Counted from the stretch's first letter, positions 25,673 to 39,200 are shown. The stretch: 64,000 bases of DNA from Trema orientale (GCA_002914845.1 JXTC01000379.1:62001-126000); one strand, 5' to 3'. The notes: generated from the sequence alone by a model not told the origin. Made by a program: numbers and translations.

Positions 25673-26389
25673 TCAAGGTGCAGCCGGCGCAAGGCTAAGA
25701 TGCAAGTCCAAGCCCAATGCGTCATCGAAACTGGGCCCACCATCCCCTTTCGAGAACCTACTCAACGACGGGCCATCAACCCTGGAATTATGGGCCCGGG
25801 CCTGTTGTACTTGAACTTGAGAGCCCATTGTCGTCAATGCCGAATGATCCCCTACACCGCCACCGTACGACAAGCTTCCTCCACCTCTCCCGCCACCGTG
25901 CACGCCCGGCGGGAACACGCAGCCGTGCGACACGTGGAACGTCGGAGCCGCCCTGGGGACGTAGACCCACGACGGAGAAGCCGGGGCCGCCGCCGGGACC
26001 ACCACCGGACCCGCCGGGGCGAGGAGGTGGGGCGGCGGGGCGAAGGCGGAGATTATCGGGTTCCTCGCGTACGAGACGGCGGCGTTCCGGCTCGCTTGCA
26101 GCTGCGCCCGCTTGAGCTGCTGCCGCTCCTTCTTGTGCGCGTTTTGGTGGCCTCCGAGCGCTTGGGAGTTGGCGAATTCCCGGCAGCAGTACTGGCACTC
26201 GTACTTCCGGTCGCCGGAGGATGGGAATCCGCCGGACTCCGGCGATACGGACGGTGTCGTTTTGGCAGAGTCAACGACAACGGCTTCTGCCTCGTCGTCT
26301 TGGACGTTGAAGCCGAAGAGTTTTAAACGCGTAGTGGGAGTAGTAGTAGTAGTAGTAGTTTTGGTCGTTTGGTAATCTAGCTCCGCCAT
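25673..26389 (-). CDS. ZFP6: Single C2H2 zinc-finger protein, ZFP6-like (putative transcriptional regulator)
   Basis: Intronless, 238 residues, ATG at 26389 and TGA at 25673-25675. After a Thr-rich start (residues 8-20) comes RLKLFGFNV (21-29), the N-terminal motif of the ZFP5/ZFP6/ZFP8/GIS group. One plant-type C2H2 finger follows: C65, C68, H81, H85 with QALGGH at 76-81, preceded by [15 protein letters not shown] and followed by a basic [11 protein letters not shown] stretch. Gly- and Pro-rich low-complexity sequence leads to a C-terminal LDLHLSL (227-233), an EAR-type motif linked to repression. The residues around the finger and the C-terminus fit Arabidopsis ZFP6, a nuclear regulator of trichome initiation acting in gibberellin and cytokinin responses; this role is inferred from family. 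The coding part is much GC-richer than its surroundings. A long frame on the opposite strand is only a shadow. Confidence 0.92.
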   Translation of the reverse strand: MAELDYQTTKTTTTTTTPTTRLKLFGFNVQDDEAEAVVVDSAKTTPSVSPESGGFPSSGDRKYECQYCCREFANSQALGGHQNAHKKERQQLKRAQLQASRNAAVSYARNPIISAFAPPPHLLAPAGPVVVPAAAPASPSWVYVPRAAPTFHVSHGCVFPPGVHGGGRGGGSLSYGGGVGDHSALTTMGSQVQVQQARAHNSRVDGPSLSRFSKGDGGPSFDDALGLDLHLSLAPAAP

Positions 26390-26392
26390 GTA

Positions 26393-26395
<3 letters not shown>

Positions 26396-26425
<30 letters not shown>
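26396..26425. repeat. (GA)15 microsatellite in the zinc-finger gene leader
   Basis: A pure dinucleotide run that begins seven bases upstream of the start codon; on the gene's sense strand it is CT. CT-rich leaders are common in plant genes. Confidence 0.85.
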
Positions 26426-26429
<4 letters not shown>

Positions 26430-26502
26430 GAGAGTGAGACAGACCGAGGGAAAGAGAAAAAAATTTTAGAGGGTGTAAGGGAGTTGTTGCATGTCTTAGG
26501 GG

Positions 26503-26510
26503 TATTTATA
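26503..26510 (-). promoter_or_regulatory. Candidate TATA box of the zinc-finger gene
   Basis: TATAAATA on the minus strand, 114-121 bases upstream of the start codon, placing a start site near 26475 and a leader of about 85 bases. Position and sequence are the only evidence. Confidence 0.45.
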
Positions 26511-26559
26511 CAGCTTAAATTTTTAAAAATATATCTCTCAAAAAAAAACTTTTAAAAAT

Positions 26560-28919
26560 ATATATATATAAATTTTAAGAAAATAAATAAATAAAATGTG
26601 AATAGAGAGAGATGGTTGCGGACATCCCAAGGAGAAGAAAGTGAGTGTTGTAAAAATATGGGAACACGACCCAAGACCGCCCGGGTGGGGGCCCATGGGA
26701 TTTTGCACTTGTCTCGGCAACTCCCACTGTCTAATTCCATGAAATCCATTACGTTTAGTCAAATGACTAAAGTACCCTTTTCTACAGGAAACCAAAAAAA
26801 AAAAGGGTTCTGTCCCTATGCTACAATTTTTTATTAAATGTGAATTGTTTATGTGTTCCGGCCAAATTTGTTGAAGAAAGTGGGGGAAAGAGTAGAGAGA
26901 ATGTGATGCATGTGATGGGAGCATGGCACGGCGTTCCAGGTATAATTAAATTTGCATGATTGAGTTTGTCCAATATGTTCGAACCCGGTGCTTCACTCTT
27001 TATTAATTCGTATAATGTATGGTTCTTATATGGCATACGCACATAGTTTAATATATTAGCTCGGATTTTTCTAGTTGAAGTTCAATGAACAGGATAGTTA
27101 TCACTTCCAGCCAATTGTCTCGTGAAAGTAGTACTATGCTAGACTACTAGCTCCTTTTGGCTTTTATACTTGGTCGTTATATTAATATACATATACCTAT
27201 ATATCAATATAGTTTGTTTTAGTTTCGCTCGATCGAGCTATATCATCTATGTTCAAACAATATTTTATTATTTGATCTCAGTGAGTCAGTACTATGTGAT
27301 ACAAAATTTAATTGGAATTGAAAAAATCTACATTTATACAAAAGTGAAAAATGGCCTCAAGGGGTTTGCGTTTATCATATATAGCCTCTTTACTTGAAAC
27401 TTACAATTGGTAAAGGAAAAAGTGAAAGAAATGTGTCTGACAATCTGGCAGCTTAATTAGTGGATTAATTCATCACCCATTATTTTGTCACCTAGACATT
27501 ATTTTCTAGAAGGAATTGTACCCAATTTATATATAATTAGATATACGTACAGGAAGGACAATTAGGTTAGAAAATATCTGGATATAATGGGCCACTTGCT
27601 TCCTTGTTGGATTGGAAACCTGAGTGCCAAGAGAGAAGACCAACAAGAAAGCTAATATATATGAAGTTTTTTATGTTTTTTATCCAAATCAAAAAGAGCT
27701 TAATTTGTCCCAAAAGAATATACATGCTGTACTTTTAAGGGTTTGTAAAATGCATAGAAATGTTGTATTAAACCTGACTGATTATAATATAATTTGATGA
27801 TGAGAAATACACATTATCATTGGGAATTTGAAAATTTCCTTTACTTGGATGAAAATCCATAACCAAAACTCTTTTTAAAAAAAATTAAGAAAAACAAAAA
27901 CTCTTTTGTACTTGATGACGAGACCTCCTAACAACTGCATGCATGACAAATAGGAACCATTCTGTTTTGTAATAGATGTATTTATATATATATAGTACGT
28001 GCAGTACTGCAGGCTTTCCTAGACCATGAAATGGCTAGAGGACAAAGATTCCATCAAATTATAGACATTTTATATATAGAGCTTAGTACTGGCATGAAGT
28101 TTATTAATAGAGAGAAACTCAGAGATAGAGCGCAACCCAATGCAGCCTATGTAAGCCCTCGTAGATGTCTCCTTATCTCGACTCAAAATTTCATCTCCAT
28201 TAACACTGAAAATTTCCCAAAAAATAAACAAATAAATAAATAACTAGTTTCCACTTTTACCCTTTCCCTCTTTCTACAGTCCACTGTTGTCTTGGCCCAA
28301 TGTCAGGAGCCGACACCATCCACTGATCTCCACAACTCTCTTAAAAGTCAAAGCTCTCATGCATGCAACACTTTGGTATATGATAGATTCCTGGATCCCA
28401 AACAAAGAGATACAAAATCAGATCTACCACCGTCAGTCCCACTAATCACTTCTGCGTGGCCCACGTGTCGCAATCGTATTTATTATTCATATCTAGCTAG
28501 TAGATACGCATGTTTCTCATTCCAACCTTTGCTGTGTCTCTCTCCCTCTCTCTCATGATGGCAGTTTTGTGAATAAAGTCAACATGGGAAGCTGATCATG
28601 AGGGCTCAGCTTTACATATAGGAGTACAGCATTGTTTGGCTTAGCTTATTTGTCTTTTAAAAGGGCACTCTTTTCTTTCTATGTACACATCGATGACTTA
28701 TATTAATTCAGGTGTTCGTTTAGACAACTTACAGTACCTAAGTGGGCCCCAGCCATTACGTGTTGATGATGGATAATTGCTTATGATGTTTGCGTGATTG
28801 ACGTTGAAATCTATATGTTACTATTATTATTATTATTGTTGTTATTTGTTATATTAATCAAATTAACATAATATAATATTTTCTTTTCTTTGGAAGAGAT
28901 CTCTCCGAATCTTACTAAC

Positions 28920-28950
<31 letters not shown>

Positions 28951-31900
28951 AGCTTTGGCTTTATAATCTCCCACTTAAAAAGAGCATATAATGTTAGACA
29001 AATTCAAAAGCTTATACCAAAGTCTTCATCACAACTCCAAAACCTGACCCACCTTGTCTCCTCTTTCTCATGTGTGTTCTATTCAAACCCCTCACCTTAG
29101 TCAAATTTTCCCATATAAAGAAAATTATTCTCATTTGATAATATCCTCCCCATGATCTGGATCCATCACCTTTAGAGTACCACTTCTACTGAAAGCTTAT
29201 ATTCTTTTCCGACCGTTAGATTCGACAATTAATCATGATTACCACAATAAAAATAGGTGGCCGTATTTCCAGTTTATTTATCCATTAATGCAAATTAAGC
29301 TTCTTTTTTTAATATTATTTAAATTGTTATATCAAAGTCAAGCTTCAATCGTGGCGGCCAGCGGTTAATTTGGGGTTTTTGTTTTATTTTTATTTTTACT
29401 TTCATTTATTATTGTGGATTAAGTAGTACTTCAGTTATAAATTTTGTAGAAGCAGGTAGAAGATGCAAACGGCCGTGATGATCTTTTCAGGTATAGTATA
29501 TTTGGGGGTCCATAATTTAAATTCCCAAACATGAATGATTGGGGGCCGCATATGATTAAAAATAGTACTGCACACAGATTTAGGACTTGGATTAGGATAT
29601 CTCCATTAATTAAGCTTAGAAATGTTTTTATTGTACTGCTAAACCTAATCTCTTTTTGCTTTATTATGTGGATCCAATGTTTTTGCTCTTTAGTTTCTTC
29701 CCCCCCCCTCTCTCACTGATCATCTCCTAGAGAGATTAGAAAGAAAAAAATATATATTATATGTGGACCACTTTCACACCCCCACTATGGGGCTCAAGGA
29801 GTTGATCCCCACTCAAAAAGAAAAATATGTACTGAAGTGACCTTCCAATGTAAACGTGTAGTCCTAAAGGTTGAAGGGGTTCACATAGTTGTTGGGACCA
29901 GTGGTGGCCAAGTTAAACTTTGTTCTAGTTCTTGGCTTCACCTTATTATTGAATTGTGTACTCTTCCATACAAAGACTTTTTATTTCCTTTTTTTTTTAT
30001 TCTTTCTTCTGATTGTATGGAATGTAGAGCTTCAAGAATGACAAATACATATAAAATGGCGTTTAGGAAGAGTCTAGCTACATATATGCAAGATGCCATA
30101 AAACAAGCCAGAAACCAACAATATGTCCTGTAGAGACTGTTCATTTATGTTCTATATATATTACAGCATGGATAGGGAAACTCCTTCTAAATAAGTTCAT
30201 ATATATATCATAAGAAAAATATTGACACTTTGTTGTTAGCATCAAATTTACAAGGTGAAACTGATATCTGATTGGGTCGTATGTTGTTTATTTTTATATG
30301 AATCGTGCTCGTAACATTTTGATGCCACCAAGGAACATTTTTATTTCCAAAATACATATATATATATATATAACTTGATTGTTTGAAGCAAGCAACTTTC
30401 AACTTTGAAAAAGAAAGAGACGAAAGAGAGACTAGCTACCAAAACCTAAATATATGTACCTTTGTCATATATAGAACTAAATTAAGACAAGAGGGAGAGA
30501 GAAAGAGACTAGAGGGATTAGCTGATGAGGAGCAATATCTCTCCATTGATGAAGGGGTTAAAGAGATGAGAAGTTGCGTCTGATTGGTCCCTCACTATTT
30601 GAACAAACTCTGGATTTGGGCTGTGGCCCCCATATTAAGCCACTCTTTTCTTGAAGAATTGAAGTAACTAGAGGGGTGGTGAGAGAATTGTCCAATCAAA
30701 GCTTCCAATCTGGTTGATGATTTACAAACAACTGTCCACTTACCAATGGGTTTCTTCTTGTTGAAATGGTTTCCACCATCCAATATTAAACACTTTTTGG
30801 AAGCATTAATCATGCTTTTTCTTTCTTTTGTTGTTGATTGAAATGATGCCGATATTATCGTTTAAGATCGCCCGAATCGCAAATATGGCCCACCAAGTTG
30901 TGCTTGTAAAGGAAATTTAACCAAGAAAAACAATAAAAATTTGATTACAACAAAGATAATCTTAGACATGATCCTATCACATATTAGTACTCCATTAACT
31001 TTCTAATCATCTTTTGTTTGTTTTTGCAAACCATTACTTTTGGAAGGATCCAAAAAGGATAAAAAGATAACCCCCGCAATATGACTTAGTTTTCAAGTTG
31101 GAAATCCCTTTTTTTGGATATGTTCAAAGCATTATTTTTTAAAGGCAAAGAAGCGCAAACAATGTGGGTGTGACATCAAATTAGCCTCTCCATGTATTCC
31201 AAGTGACACTACCTACTTCTTTTAATATGAAAAAGGTGAAGGTTGGGTGGAGTTAGCTTTAAGTCATGTGAAGTGACTTTCTTTTGCTTGTTTTAAATAA
31301 TGATGCATTATTAAACATAATGAATAATATTAGTCTAATTAACTTTGGAGCTATGCCTACATTATAGTCTAGAATGTCTACATATAAATAATGAATTTCC
31401 TATGAATCCTATCAAAGCTTTTGATGATGAGTTTAAAATACCTAATTAGAAGTCCCGTGAAATGAGTTTGGAGTAGAGAGGGACTTGGGTCAATCAATGA
31501 GACAAACTAAATGTGCTTTTTTTGCTAATAAAGTGAGGGACACTTAGACGGCTACACAACACCCTCCCCCACAAATACATCTAACTTAAACACACATATA
31601 GCTGAGAGACACCTGCACATGACATGACAAAGAAAAATATATAGAAAAACTGTCTAATTGGATTCTAGAGAATCAGTTCTCTCTAGTGACAACAAGTTCA
31701 TTCCCACATGGGTTTTTAGCAAGCCTATCCAATTGCTCATTTCACCACTCCTCTTATTTATTTTATTTTATTTTTTAGTTTTTTTCCCTCTTGTCTCATA
31801 GTCTTTGGATATATCCAATTAAGCTATAAGTAGGTTCTTGCATGACCGAAAGGAGGCAATAAAAAGGGTTTTTCATTCTGCCCACAAACTCATCTGCCAC

Positions 31901-34737
31901 ATGTTGAAACAATGTAACCCAAAAAAAAAAAAAAAAAAAGAATCAAACCAACTGTGCTTGAACATGGGAATCTACTTGGTGCAATATAGTAGAACATTCA
32001 TATTTATTATTTTAATATATGCATGTGGGAATTGGTCTTACCTTACAGAAATGGATTTCAAGCATTTTCCTAACCTCCCCCCTGATGTACTTATTTTAAA
32101 CAACCAACCTTATAGATAAATTACAATACCTTGAATTCTGGAGGAATTTGTCCCTTGGACGGATCCAAGTGTGAGTGGATCCGTCCAAACCAAAACATAA
32201 ACTATTATCAGTCTACTACATTAAACACAAGTCAAGACAAAGTTGTTTCAATAAAGAAACTAAGTTCAAACTTCAAAGAGAATTGTGTATGTGCATTAAG
32301 TCATATCCATCTCAATTTTCAATGGAGGTCTGAGGTGTACTTTTTGTTTATTTTGGTCAATACAATAGGCAGCTAAGCTTATGAGGGTTTTTTAAAAGAA
32401 CGTTAATTTTTTCTTCTTTTATACTCATTTTGTACCTTATGGAGAATTCTCAACTACTAGATCCAATAAGATAAGTTGGACTTATTATAATCTCTTCTTT
32501 ACAAAGGAGGAAAGAGACAGAATAGTAATTTATTCATTATTATTTTCTTTTTTGGGGGGCAATTAACAATGTATTTCGGAGGTGTTTAAACCAATCTATT
32601 GGGTGATTAATAATGTGTAATCAGGAAGATTAATTCTAACCCAGTTTGCCACATGCATACTCTACTGATAATTTACCCAATGGGCCTATAACAAGAGCCT
32701 AGAAGTATTATTGCAATAAATTAAAGCCTATCTGGTTAATTAAGTCTCCAATTCAAAGTGCATATTGTAATTTGGGATCGTTGTTTTGGTATATTCTAGC
32801 TTTTTTTGTCAATCTCTTGCAACTGCCTCTTTTGGCCCCTTCTATTTGTGGGGCCGCTCTCCTCGTACATGATCAAATCCTTCATCTTTCAGATCTCAAT
32901 GGATTTTATTAGACTATATACTTTTAAACATAGATGTCATCAAGAGTATATTAAATAGGACCAAAATTCAGCATGCAATTAAAAAAAAGTTTATTATTTT
33001 CGCCAAAAAAGCGTTATATAATATCTATTGATTTTTTTGTTTTCTGTACTTATTATTTTCTTCATAACTCAAATTATAGTCACAAATTTTGGTTTGTGTT
33101 TATTTGCAAGTATAATACTATTAGCAAAATAGAATTTTCATTTTAAGTTTTACTAGTTTCCTGTCCTACTTTTCCTTTTCATATTTCACATTACTGTAAG
33201 AACAATTACCTTTGTGTTACTTCACCTTTTTTGTTATTGTTTTTTGGTTTTTTTTAAATGTATAATGGTATACGTACATGATAGAAAGTTACGTTTTTTA
33301 AGAAGAATATTTTGTTTTCAATTCATAATTTATATTTGTTTTTTCCTTTTTGACTTGTTATATTGGTTTTTCTTGGAACTACGTACTATTATTTGACAGA
33401 GTATGGTTATCAATACTATGTCATAGTTAGCATAATTTATTATCATAAAAATATCTCTATTTATTTAATAAAATATTTTTCAGTTCAATCAAACAGTGAT
33501 AAAGTAATTTAAATTTTGTACTGGTTTTCATTTTAAAATACTATTACTTTGACAGATTATTGTTATTAGTACTAGTTAGAAATATTATTCTATTAGCATT
33601 TGTATTGCGTGGGTATATATGGTGCAAGTTAGCATATTGATAATAAATTAAGCTCTTTACAGCATGATTGAGGTAGTTGAACATCTAGTCAGATCTATAT
33701 ATTAAACTCTTAAATGAAGACAAAAGCGAGTTATACAAATCCAATCACATATATAAGGTTCCATCTACACATGTTATAAACTTTAGTTTAGCCGGTGTTT
33801 GCAAAGACAATCCCGATTTCTAGTATTTGATAAATCCTTTTCTTTGTTTTGACCTAGAATTAATCTATCGAGAATTTATTACACCATACATCTTAAATAT
33901 TTTTGAGCAAGTGTTCTTGTCGGTTTGGCTTCTTTAAAATATATAAGTATTAACTATATTATATTTGAGAGCGAGAGAGAGAGAGAAAGAGTGACAAAAA
34001 CAGTAGAAAGCATGATACTTAATATACGTATATAACAACAATTGTTGGAAGTTAATGGGCATTTTCAGATCTTGCTTTCTAAGCCACTATAGTGGATTAG
34101 TAAACAAATGAGGGCTGACACTCCGCCCTATTCTTCGTATCGGCAATGAGTAAATGGATTTTAATCATATTCAAAAAATAAAAAGAGAAGGTTCTTATAA
34201 TAGTTGACATATCTTCTTTCCAATCATATATGAAAATTTCAAATTGTATTTTTTTGTCCTCAAATTAAATTCGAAACTCCTAGTCAAGAATTTTCTTTTG
34301 CGCTACGTTAAAGTGAAATATTCCAAACAGCGACATCTTTGATCTTACTATTAGGGAGTCTTGTTGAGATGATCCTCCTAGAATTTTTTACCAACCCTTC
34401 ATCGGATTTTACCAACATGAAGTATATATAAACTACTTTAAGTTTCTGTATTAGATAAACTAACAGCGGTACAACGGTGAGTGGAGTTGTACGAAGTCAT
34501 ATTCGTGACATATAAGAGATGGTCCGAGAAATACAACAAGCAAAACCACTTCAACCGAAAAAAAATATTATAAAACTTATAATATTGAACCACGAACGAG
34601 GCTAAGGATGAGGATATTCTCGGAGTATGTTGAACCACATGAAAATGGGGAAACGTTCATAAATACCGTTTTTTTAATCATATTTTCATAAATACCTAGC
34701 TAATTTTAGTTCAATTTTACAAATATCTATTTTTATA
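26560..34737. other. Gene-poor intergenic region
   Basis: About 8 kb with no gene I can support. The reading frames are short, AT-driven and lack family motifs. It holds a (GA)n run at 28923-28951, short TA runs, and a G-box-like CCCACGTGTCGC at about 28460 with no gene attached. GC-richer, promoter-like patches occur near 26640-26730 and 28290-28480. An unrecognised small or non-coding RNA gene is not excluded. Confidence 0.5.
28923..28951. repeat. (GA)n microsatellite
   Basis: A 29-base GAGA run, followed by AGCTTTGGC. No gene adjoins it. Confidence 0.85.
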
Positions 34738-34890
34738 TCTTTTCTTAGAGAAATGTATACTATATAGATTTTACTCATGAAATGTATGCCTTTCATGAAT
34801 AAAAATTATACCTAAAAAAAAGTATACATCACCACAAATATAAATTTATACTACAAATATAAACCTTAGGTAAAAATTTATATTATAAAT
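34738..34890. repeat. Direct repeat, left copy
   Basis: Homologous to 36106-36262: both contain ATTTTA..CATGAAATG, TTTCATGAATAAAA and a block ending GATAAAAATTTATATT or GGTAAAAATTTATATT. The fold-back element begins exactly where this copy stops. Confidence 0.6.
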
Positions 34891-35836
34891 AGGCTTTTTA
34901 GTACAAAAACCCCTTAAACTCAGAACAATTTAGTAAAATGAACCCAGAACTTTTGAGCAAAACCCCCTGAAATCCCATAATATTAGTTTTGTTAGAAAAG
35001 AAAAGTGTTTCAATTAGTTTTTTTTTTCACGGTTAAGTCATCATTATTTTATTTGTCGTTTTTAAGTCCTTATTCATAGATTTGTATTTCACGTTAATCT
35101 CTTTTAATCTTTTCTTTCCAATATTGTCATTAATTAGCACTTACCCAAAATATGCTTATCTCAGCAGAGGTAAAATTAGAAACAAAAAGAAATTATTATT
35201 GAAAAAAAAAAAGAGTTGGGTTATTATTTTTTTTCAAGACGGAGGTAAGAAATTAGAAAATTTTATATGAACCTAATACGGATATACTTTGGTCTAAGTA
35301 TTTATATATTTGGAAGAGAGGTATATAAATACTTGGACCAAAAATTATGAATATATTGCCAATTTTATATGACATATATTGCCAATTTTATGTTTTATCA
35401 CTCCAGTTTTATAGGATATATTTTGCCAATTTCATGGGACATATATTGCCAAAATTTTATATAGTTCCAATATGGATCTAATATTGTCTAAATATTCATA
35501 TACCTCTCTTCCAGATATATGAATACTTGAACTAAAGTACATCCATAGCAAAATTATATAAATTTTTTCAATTCCTTACCTTCGTCTTGAATGAAAATGA
35601 TAACCCAACTTTTATTAAAATAATAATTTCTCTTTGTTTCCAATGTTACCATGCTGAGATGAGCATGTTTTGGACAAGTGCTATTTAACAATAATATTAG
35701 ACAGAAAATTTTGAAAAAAAAAAAAAAAACTAACATTATATTAGTAGACTTCAAGGGTTTTTCTCTAAAAAATTGAGTTCAATGTTAATTTTACTAAACT
35801 GTTCCAACTTTAGGTGGTTTTTATATTTAAAAGCCT
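34891..35836. mobile_element. Fold-back element with about 440-bp inverted arms
   Basis: The left arm (from AGGCTTTTTAGTAC) and the right arm (ending AAAAGCCT) are inverted copies over roughly 440 bp each, with a spacer of about 60 bp built on TATATTGCCAATTTTAT. Frames at 35082-35270 (plus) and 35554-35754 (minus) translate to related peptides, sharing KSWVIIF.QD.GK.L..FI, which independently confirms the inversion. Flanking TATAAAT (34884-34890) and TATCAAT (35837-35843) may be a decayed target duplication. No transposase is seen. Confidence 0.75.
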
Positions 35837-35852
35837 TATCAATATAGGCACC

Positions 35853-36084
35853 AATCTAATAGGTTTTTTTTTTAATCTATCTATAGGTATTGTTTTACCA
35901 ATTAAAATTTATCACGGATGTCTTTTCATTAAAAAAAAAAAGTAGAGAGAGAAAAATATTAAATAATGTGTATATATTGTTTTTTTTTTTCTAACTACTA
36001 AAATTATGGTAGTCGTTATATAATGATCCAATGGTTAAAAAACAAAATACCTATAGATAGGTAAAAAAAATACCTAGTGGATTA
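35853..36084. mobile_element. MITE with about 35-bp inverted ends
   Basis: The left end AATCTAATAGGTTTTTTTTT leads to TATCTATAGGTATT; the right end read inward is AATCCACTAGGTATTTTTTT leading to TATCTATAGGTATT. No clear target duplication was found. Interior sequence is shared with the copies near 23680 and 43480. Confidence 0.6.
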
Positions 36085-36105
36085 TGGCTCTATAAATATG
36101 TACAA

Positions 36106-36262
36106 ATTTTATACATGAAATGGTTGGTATACATTTCATGAATAAAAGACATATCTAAAAATCAATATACATTTCAAAATGTATAGGTATAAATTTACAT
36201 CGTAAATATAAACTATAGATAAAAATTTATATTGTAAATATATACCATATATATTTTACACA
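36106..36262. repeat. Direct repeat, right copy
   Basis: Second copy of the 34738-34890 block, about 1.2 kb away, with the fold-back element and a MITE between them. Confidence 0.55.
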
Positions 36263-36269
36263 AGAAATG

Positions 36270-39200
36270 TAAACCTAAAATTTTTAAAAGAAAAATAAAA
36301 ACCGAGTTTTGGAGAAATAAGGCGCAAAAATGGGTATTGAGTGTAAATTTCTCTGAAAATATGGGCTATTTTTCTTTCTTGAATAGCGACTCTACAAAAT
36401 TGTATTAGCTTTTTATTTTTACTTCTTAACAGTAAAACTGCCAGAACTGCTATGACTCTAATAAAATTCCCTAAAACTGTCACTCAGACTAATTTCCTCC
36501 ATGGAAAAGTGGAATGAAACCAACGTGGAATCAGCAACTTTAGGCTGATCATCTCAATATCTAAAGAATAAGCCCAAAAAATGGACAAAATGGATAATGC
36601 CACAGGGAAATGGGGAAAGGACATCAATAGAAGTAATTTGGGCCTCAATGACCTTTATATGAATCCTTTTTAAAATGGCATTTTTAGGAGTATCCAAAAT
36701 TCAAAAACCTTTGACTTATGGTCCAAACAATTTTGACCATTATTTATGATATTTTTAGTCCCAAATTAGTATTACTCATGTCTTTTTCCCCACGAAAATG
36801 GACCTCCCTAGGAGTAATTTGGATTATATTAACTTTTTTAGCAGTGTTTTGAAAAATGACAATTTTAGGGGTATGTGACGAACAGTTTTTATATTAGTGA
36901 CCACTAATTGATCCTAGAAAATTCATAAATTTTATGGTCATATGTATAGTGATTACTCGCACTCATATTTTGACCATGTCACTAATGTTGTGACACTTTA
37001 TCACTGACATTGTGAAATTTTAAGAAAAATGTCATTTTTCAAAATACTTATACAAAGTTTATTTCAGTCAAAAATACTTGGAGGAAATTAGATTTTTTAT
37101 GATAAAAGTTTAAAAACAAATTGAAAAAACCCGGATTTTGAAATTGTTTGAAAAATCTTGGATTTAATTAAAAAAATATCACTTTTAAAAGTATTTATAA
37201 AAATACCATTTTTTATTAATTGGTGAGATACTTGAGGTAACATGTCAAATTACTTAATGGAACTTGATTGTTTACTTCAAGTAACTAGATTGTTACCCAA
37301 AATAATCTAGCTGGTTACATCAAGTATCATTAAAAAATATCATTTTTGAAGAGAAATTGTTATTTTTCTAAATATTTATTAAAAGTAATATTTTGCTACA
37401 AACTTTTCAAAAGTGATATTTTCTAAATCAATCCGAGATTCTTATAAAAAATCAGCCCATCCGAGATTTTTCAATTTTTATTCCTATGAGCTTGGATTTC
37501 TGTAAGAAGCCCAAATACTTATACATATAGGTCCATATCCCAAGGCCATAATGGATTTTTAATAATCATTACACATGCATTTGGATTATGAAAAGTGAAA
37601 ATTAGGCATTGTACGATACTTTTAAAAAAGAATTGAAAATATACGGTGGGCTCAGTTTTTTCTAAATCCAATACCGTATCTTTTAGAAAAATACGACTTT
37701 TAAAAAAAATTTAGAAAATGTCATTTTTGAAAATAGTAACTAGTAACCGGTAACTAGTTTTCGATTACTTATAACTAGTAACCAAAGATATTTAAAACTA
37801 GTATATAACTGGTACTTGGTAACCGGTAATTAGTTTTCAGACACTAGTACTTAGTAACTATTTTTAAAATGGAATTTTTTTGAAAAAAACAGTACGAGAA
37901 TTAGAAAAAAAAAAAAATCGGATCCATCGTATTTTTGTAATTTTTTTTTTTTTTGTAGGTAGAAGTATTAGAAACTCTTGCGGAATATGATGACTATGTC
38001 AACTCTCTTTCTTCTCTTAGCTATCTTTATCTTTCAAAATAGTTCTTATATAAAACGACCATAATTTTTTTTAAATATACTGGGGAAAAAAAAAAAGAAA
38101 AACATCAAAGTTCTATCTATATATATACGTATACAATTAAACAACATATTTTCAAGGATAATTCACTATTACCACTTGATTTTTTTTTTTTTTTTTTTTT
38201 GCTTATTTGCAATTTGGTTATAAAAAAATAATGGCAATTAAGTCCTTAAAATCACAAATTCATATTTTCAAGATAACAAATCACAAATACATAGCAAATA
38301 AGTCTCAATGTTAATGAGCATTAAATATATGATGGAGTCTTTATCATGACACTATAATTAAGTGTATAATTTGTTTTTAACAATTCTTTATTTTTTTTAC
38401 AAAATATATTTATCTATATTTTAAGTCTAAAGAGAAAAAAAAAATCTGGGAATTTTTCTTAAGAAACAAAACAAAAAACAAAAACAAAAACAAAAATAAT
38501 ATGTCATATAGTTACCCTTCACAACCATGGAGTCCATGGCTAGATTTAAGGCTGACCGACCTGCCATATATTGGAGATAATTCTTAATAATAATTAATTA
38601 TTATTATAAATTATTTCGAATACCATAGTCCTTTCCATGGTAAGTTGTTGCATGAATAAACTTCCATAGTTGCTTCTGGTTGGACTTAGAGGTGATTTTG
38701 TAATTATAAAATTACTGGTCAAGTCAAGAGCGACGAGTTTCCCAACACAATAAAAATTATGGTCAGTTTGGGAGAGACAAAGTTTCCAACTATGAAGCAA
38801 ATAGTGATTGGCTGGGGAATTGTACAAACCTAGTTTTGCATCACATAAGATCTTGATGCTTTCACTACAAAAACCAAGTAAAGGAAAACCAAGAACCTAA
38901 TTCAAAGACAGAGAGTAAAGAAAGGGTCTTATAGCAAAATGACAAATTTTTAACCCAATTTGCATAAATGTTCATTTTTCAAATGTTATAGCAAAATGTT
39001 TGGTACATATATTTATATACCAAGTATATAATATTATATACTAAGCATAAAGATTTATATACTCGGTACATTAACTGAAATCAGTAGATAAGTATATCTA
39101 CCAAGTGTAAAAACACATACTTGGACATTTAGCTATAAAATTTAAAAAGTGGACATCTACTTAATCAAATTTAAAATACTGGTCATCTGCCTAAATTTCT

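Noticed and set aside
25487..26326. 279-residue plus-strand frame, the longest non-repeat frame near 26 kb
   Set aside because: It is the antisense shadow of the GC-rich zinc-finger gene, begins in a poly-T tract and is Arg-rich with no family motif.
28455..28475. G-box/ABRE-like CCCACGTGTCGC
   Set aside because: The motif is real, but no gene follows within several kilobases, so calling it a regulatory site is unsupported.
29837..30133. 98-residue plus-strand frame
   Set aside because: No recognisable domain, and it overlaps an opposite-strand frame of similar quality in AT-rich DNA.
30575..30715. Possible microRNA-type hairpin (TGATTGGTCC...TTGTCCAATCA)
   Set aside because: Pairing is limited to about 14 bases with bulges, and no known plant microRNA sequence is present.
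31838..32119. 93-residue plus-strand frame
   Set aside because: It contains a poly-A-derived Lys run and no conserved motif; likely chance.
35082..35754. Pair of related short peptides on opposite strands
   Set aside because: They are explained by the arms of a fold-back element, and one contains a poly-Phe run from a homopolymer. Reported as structure, not as genes.
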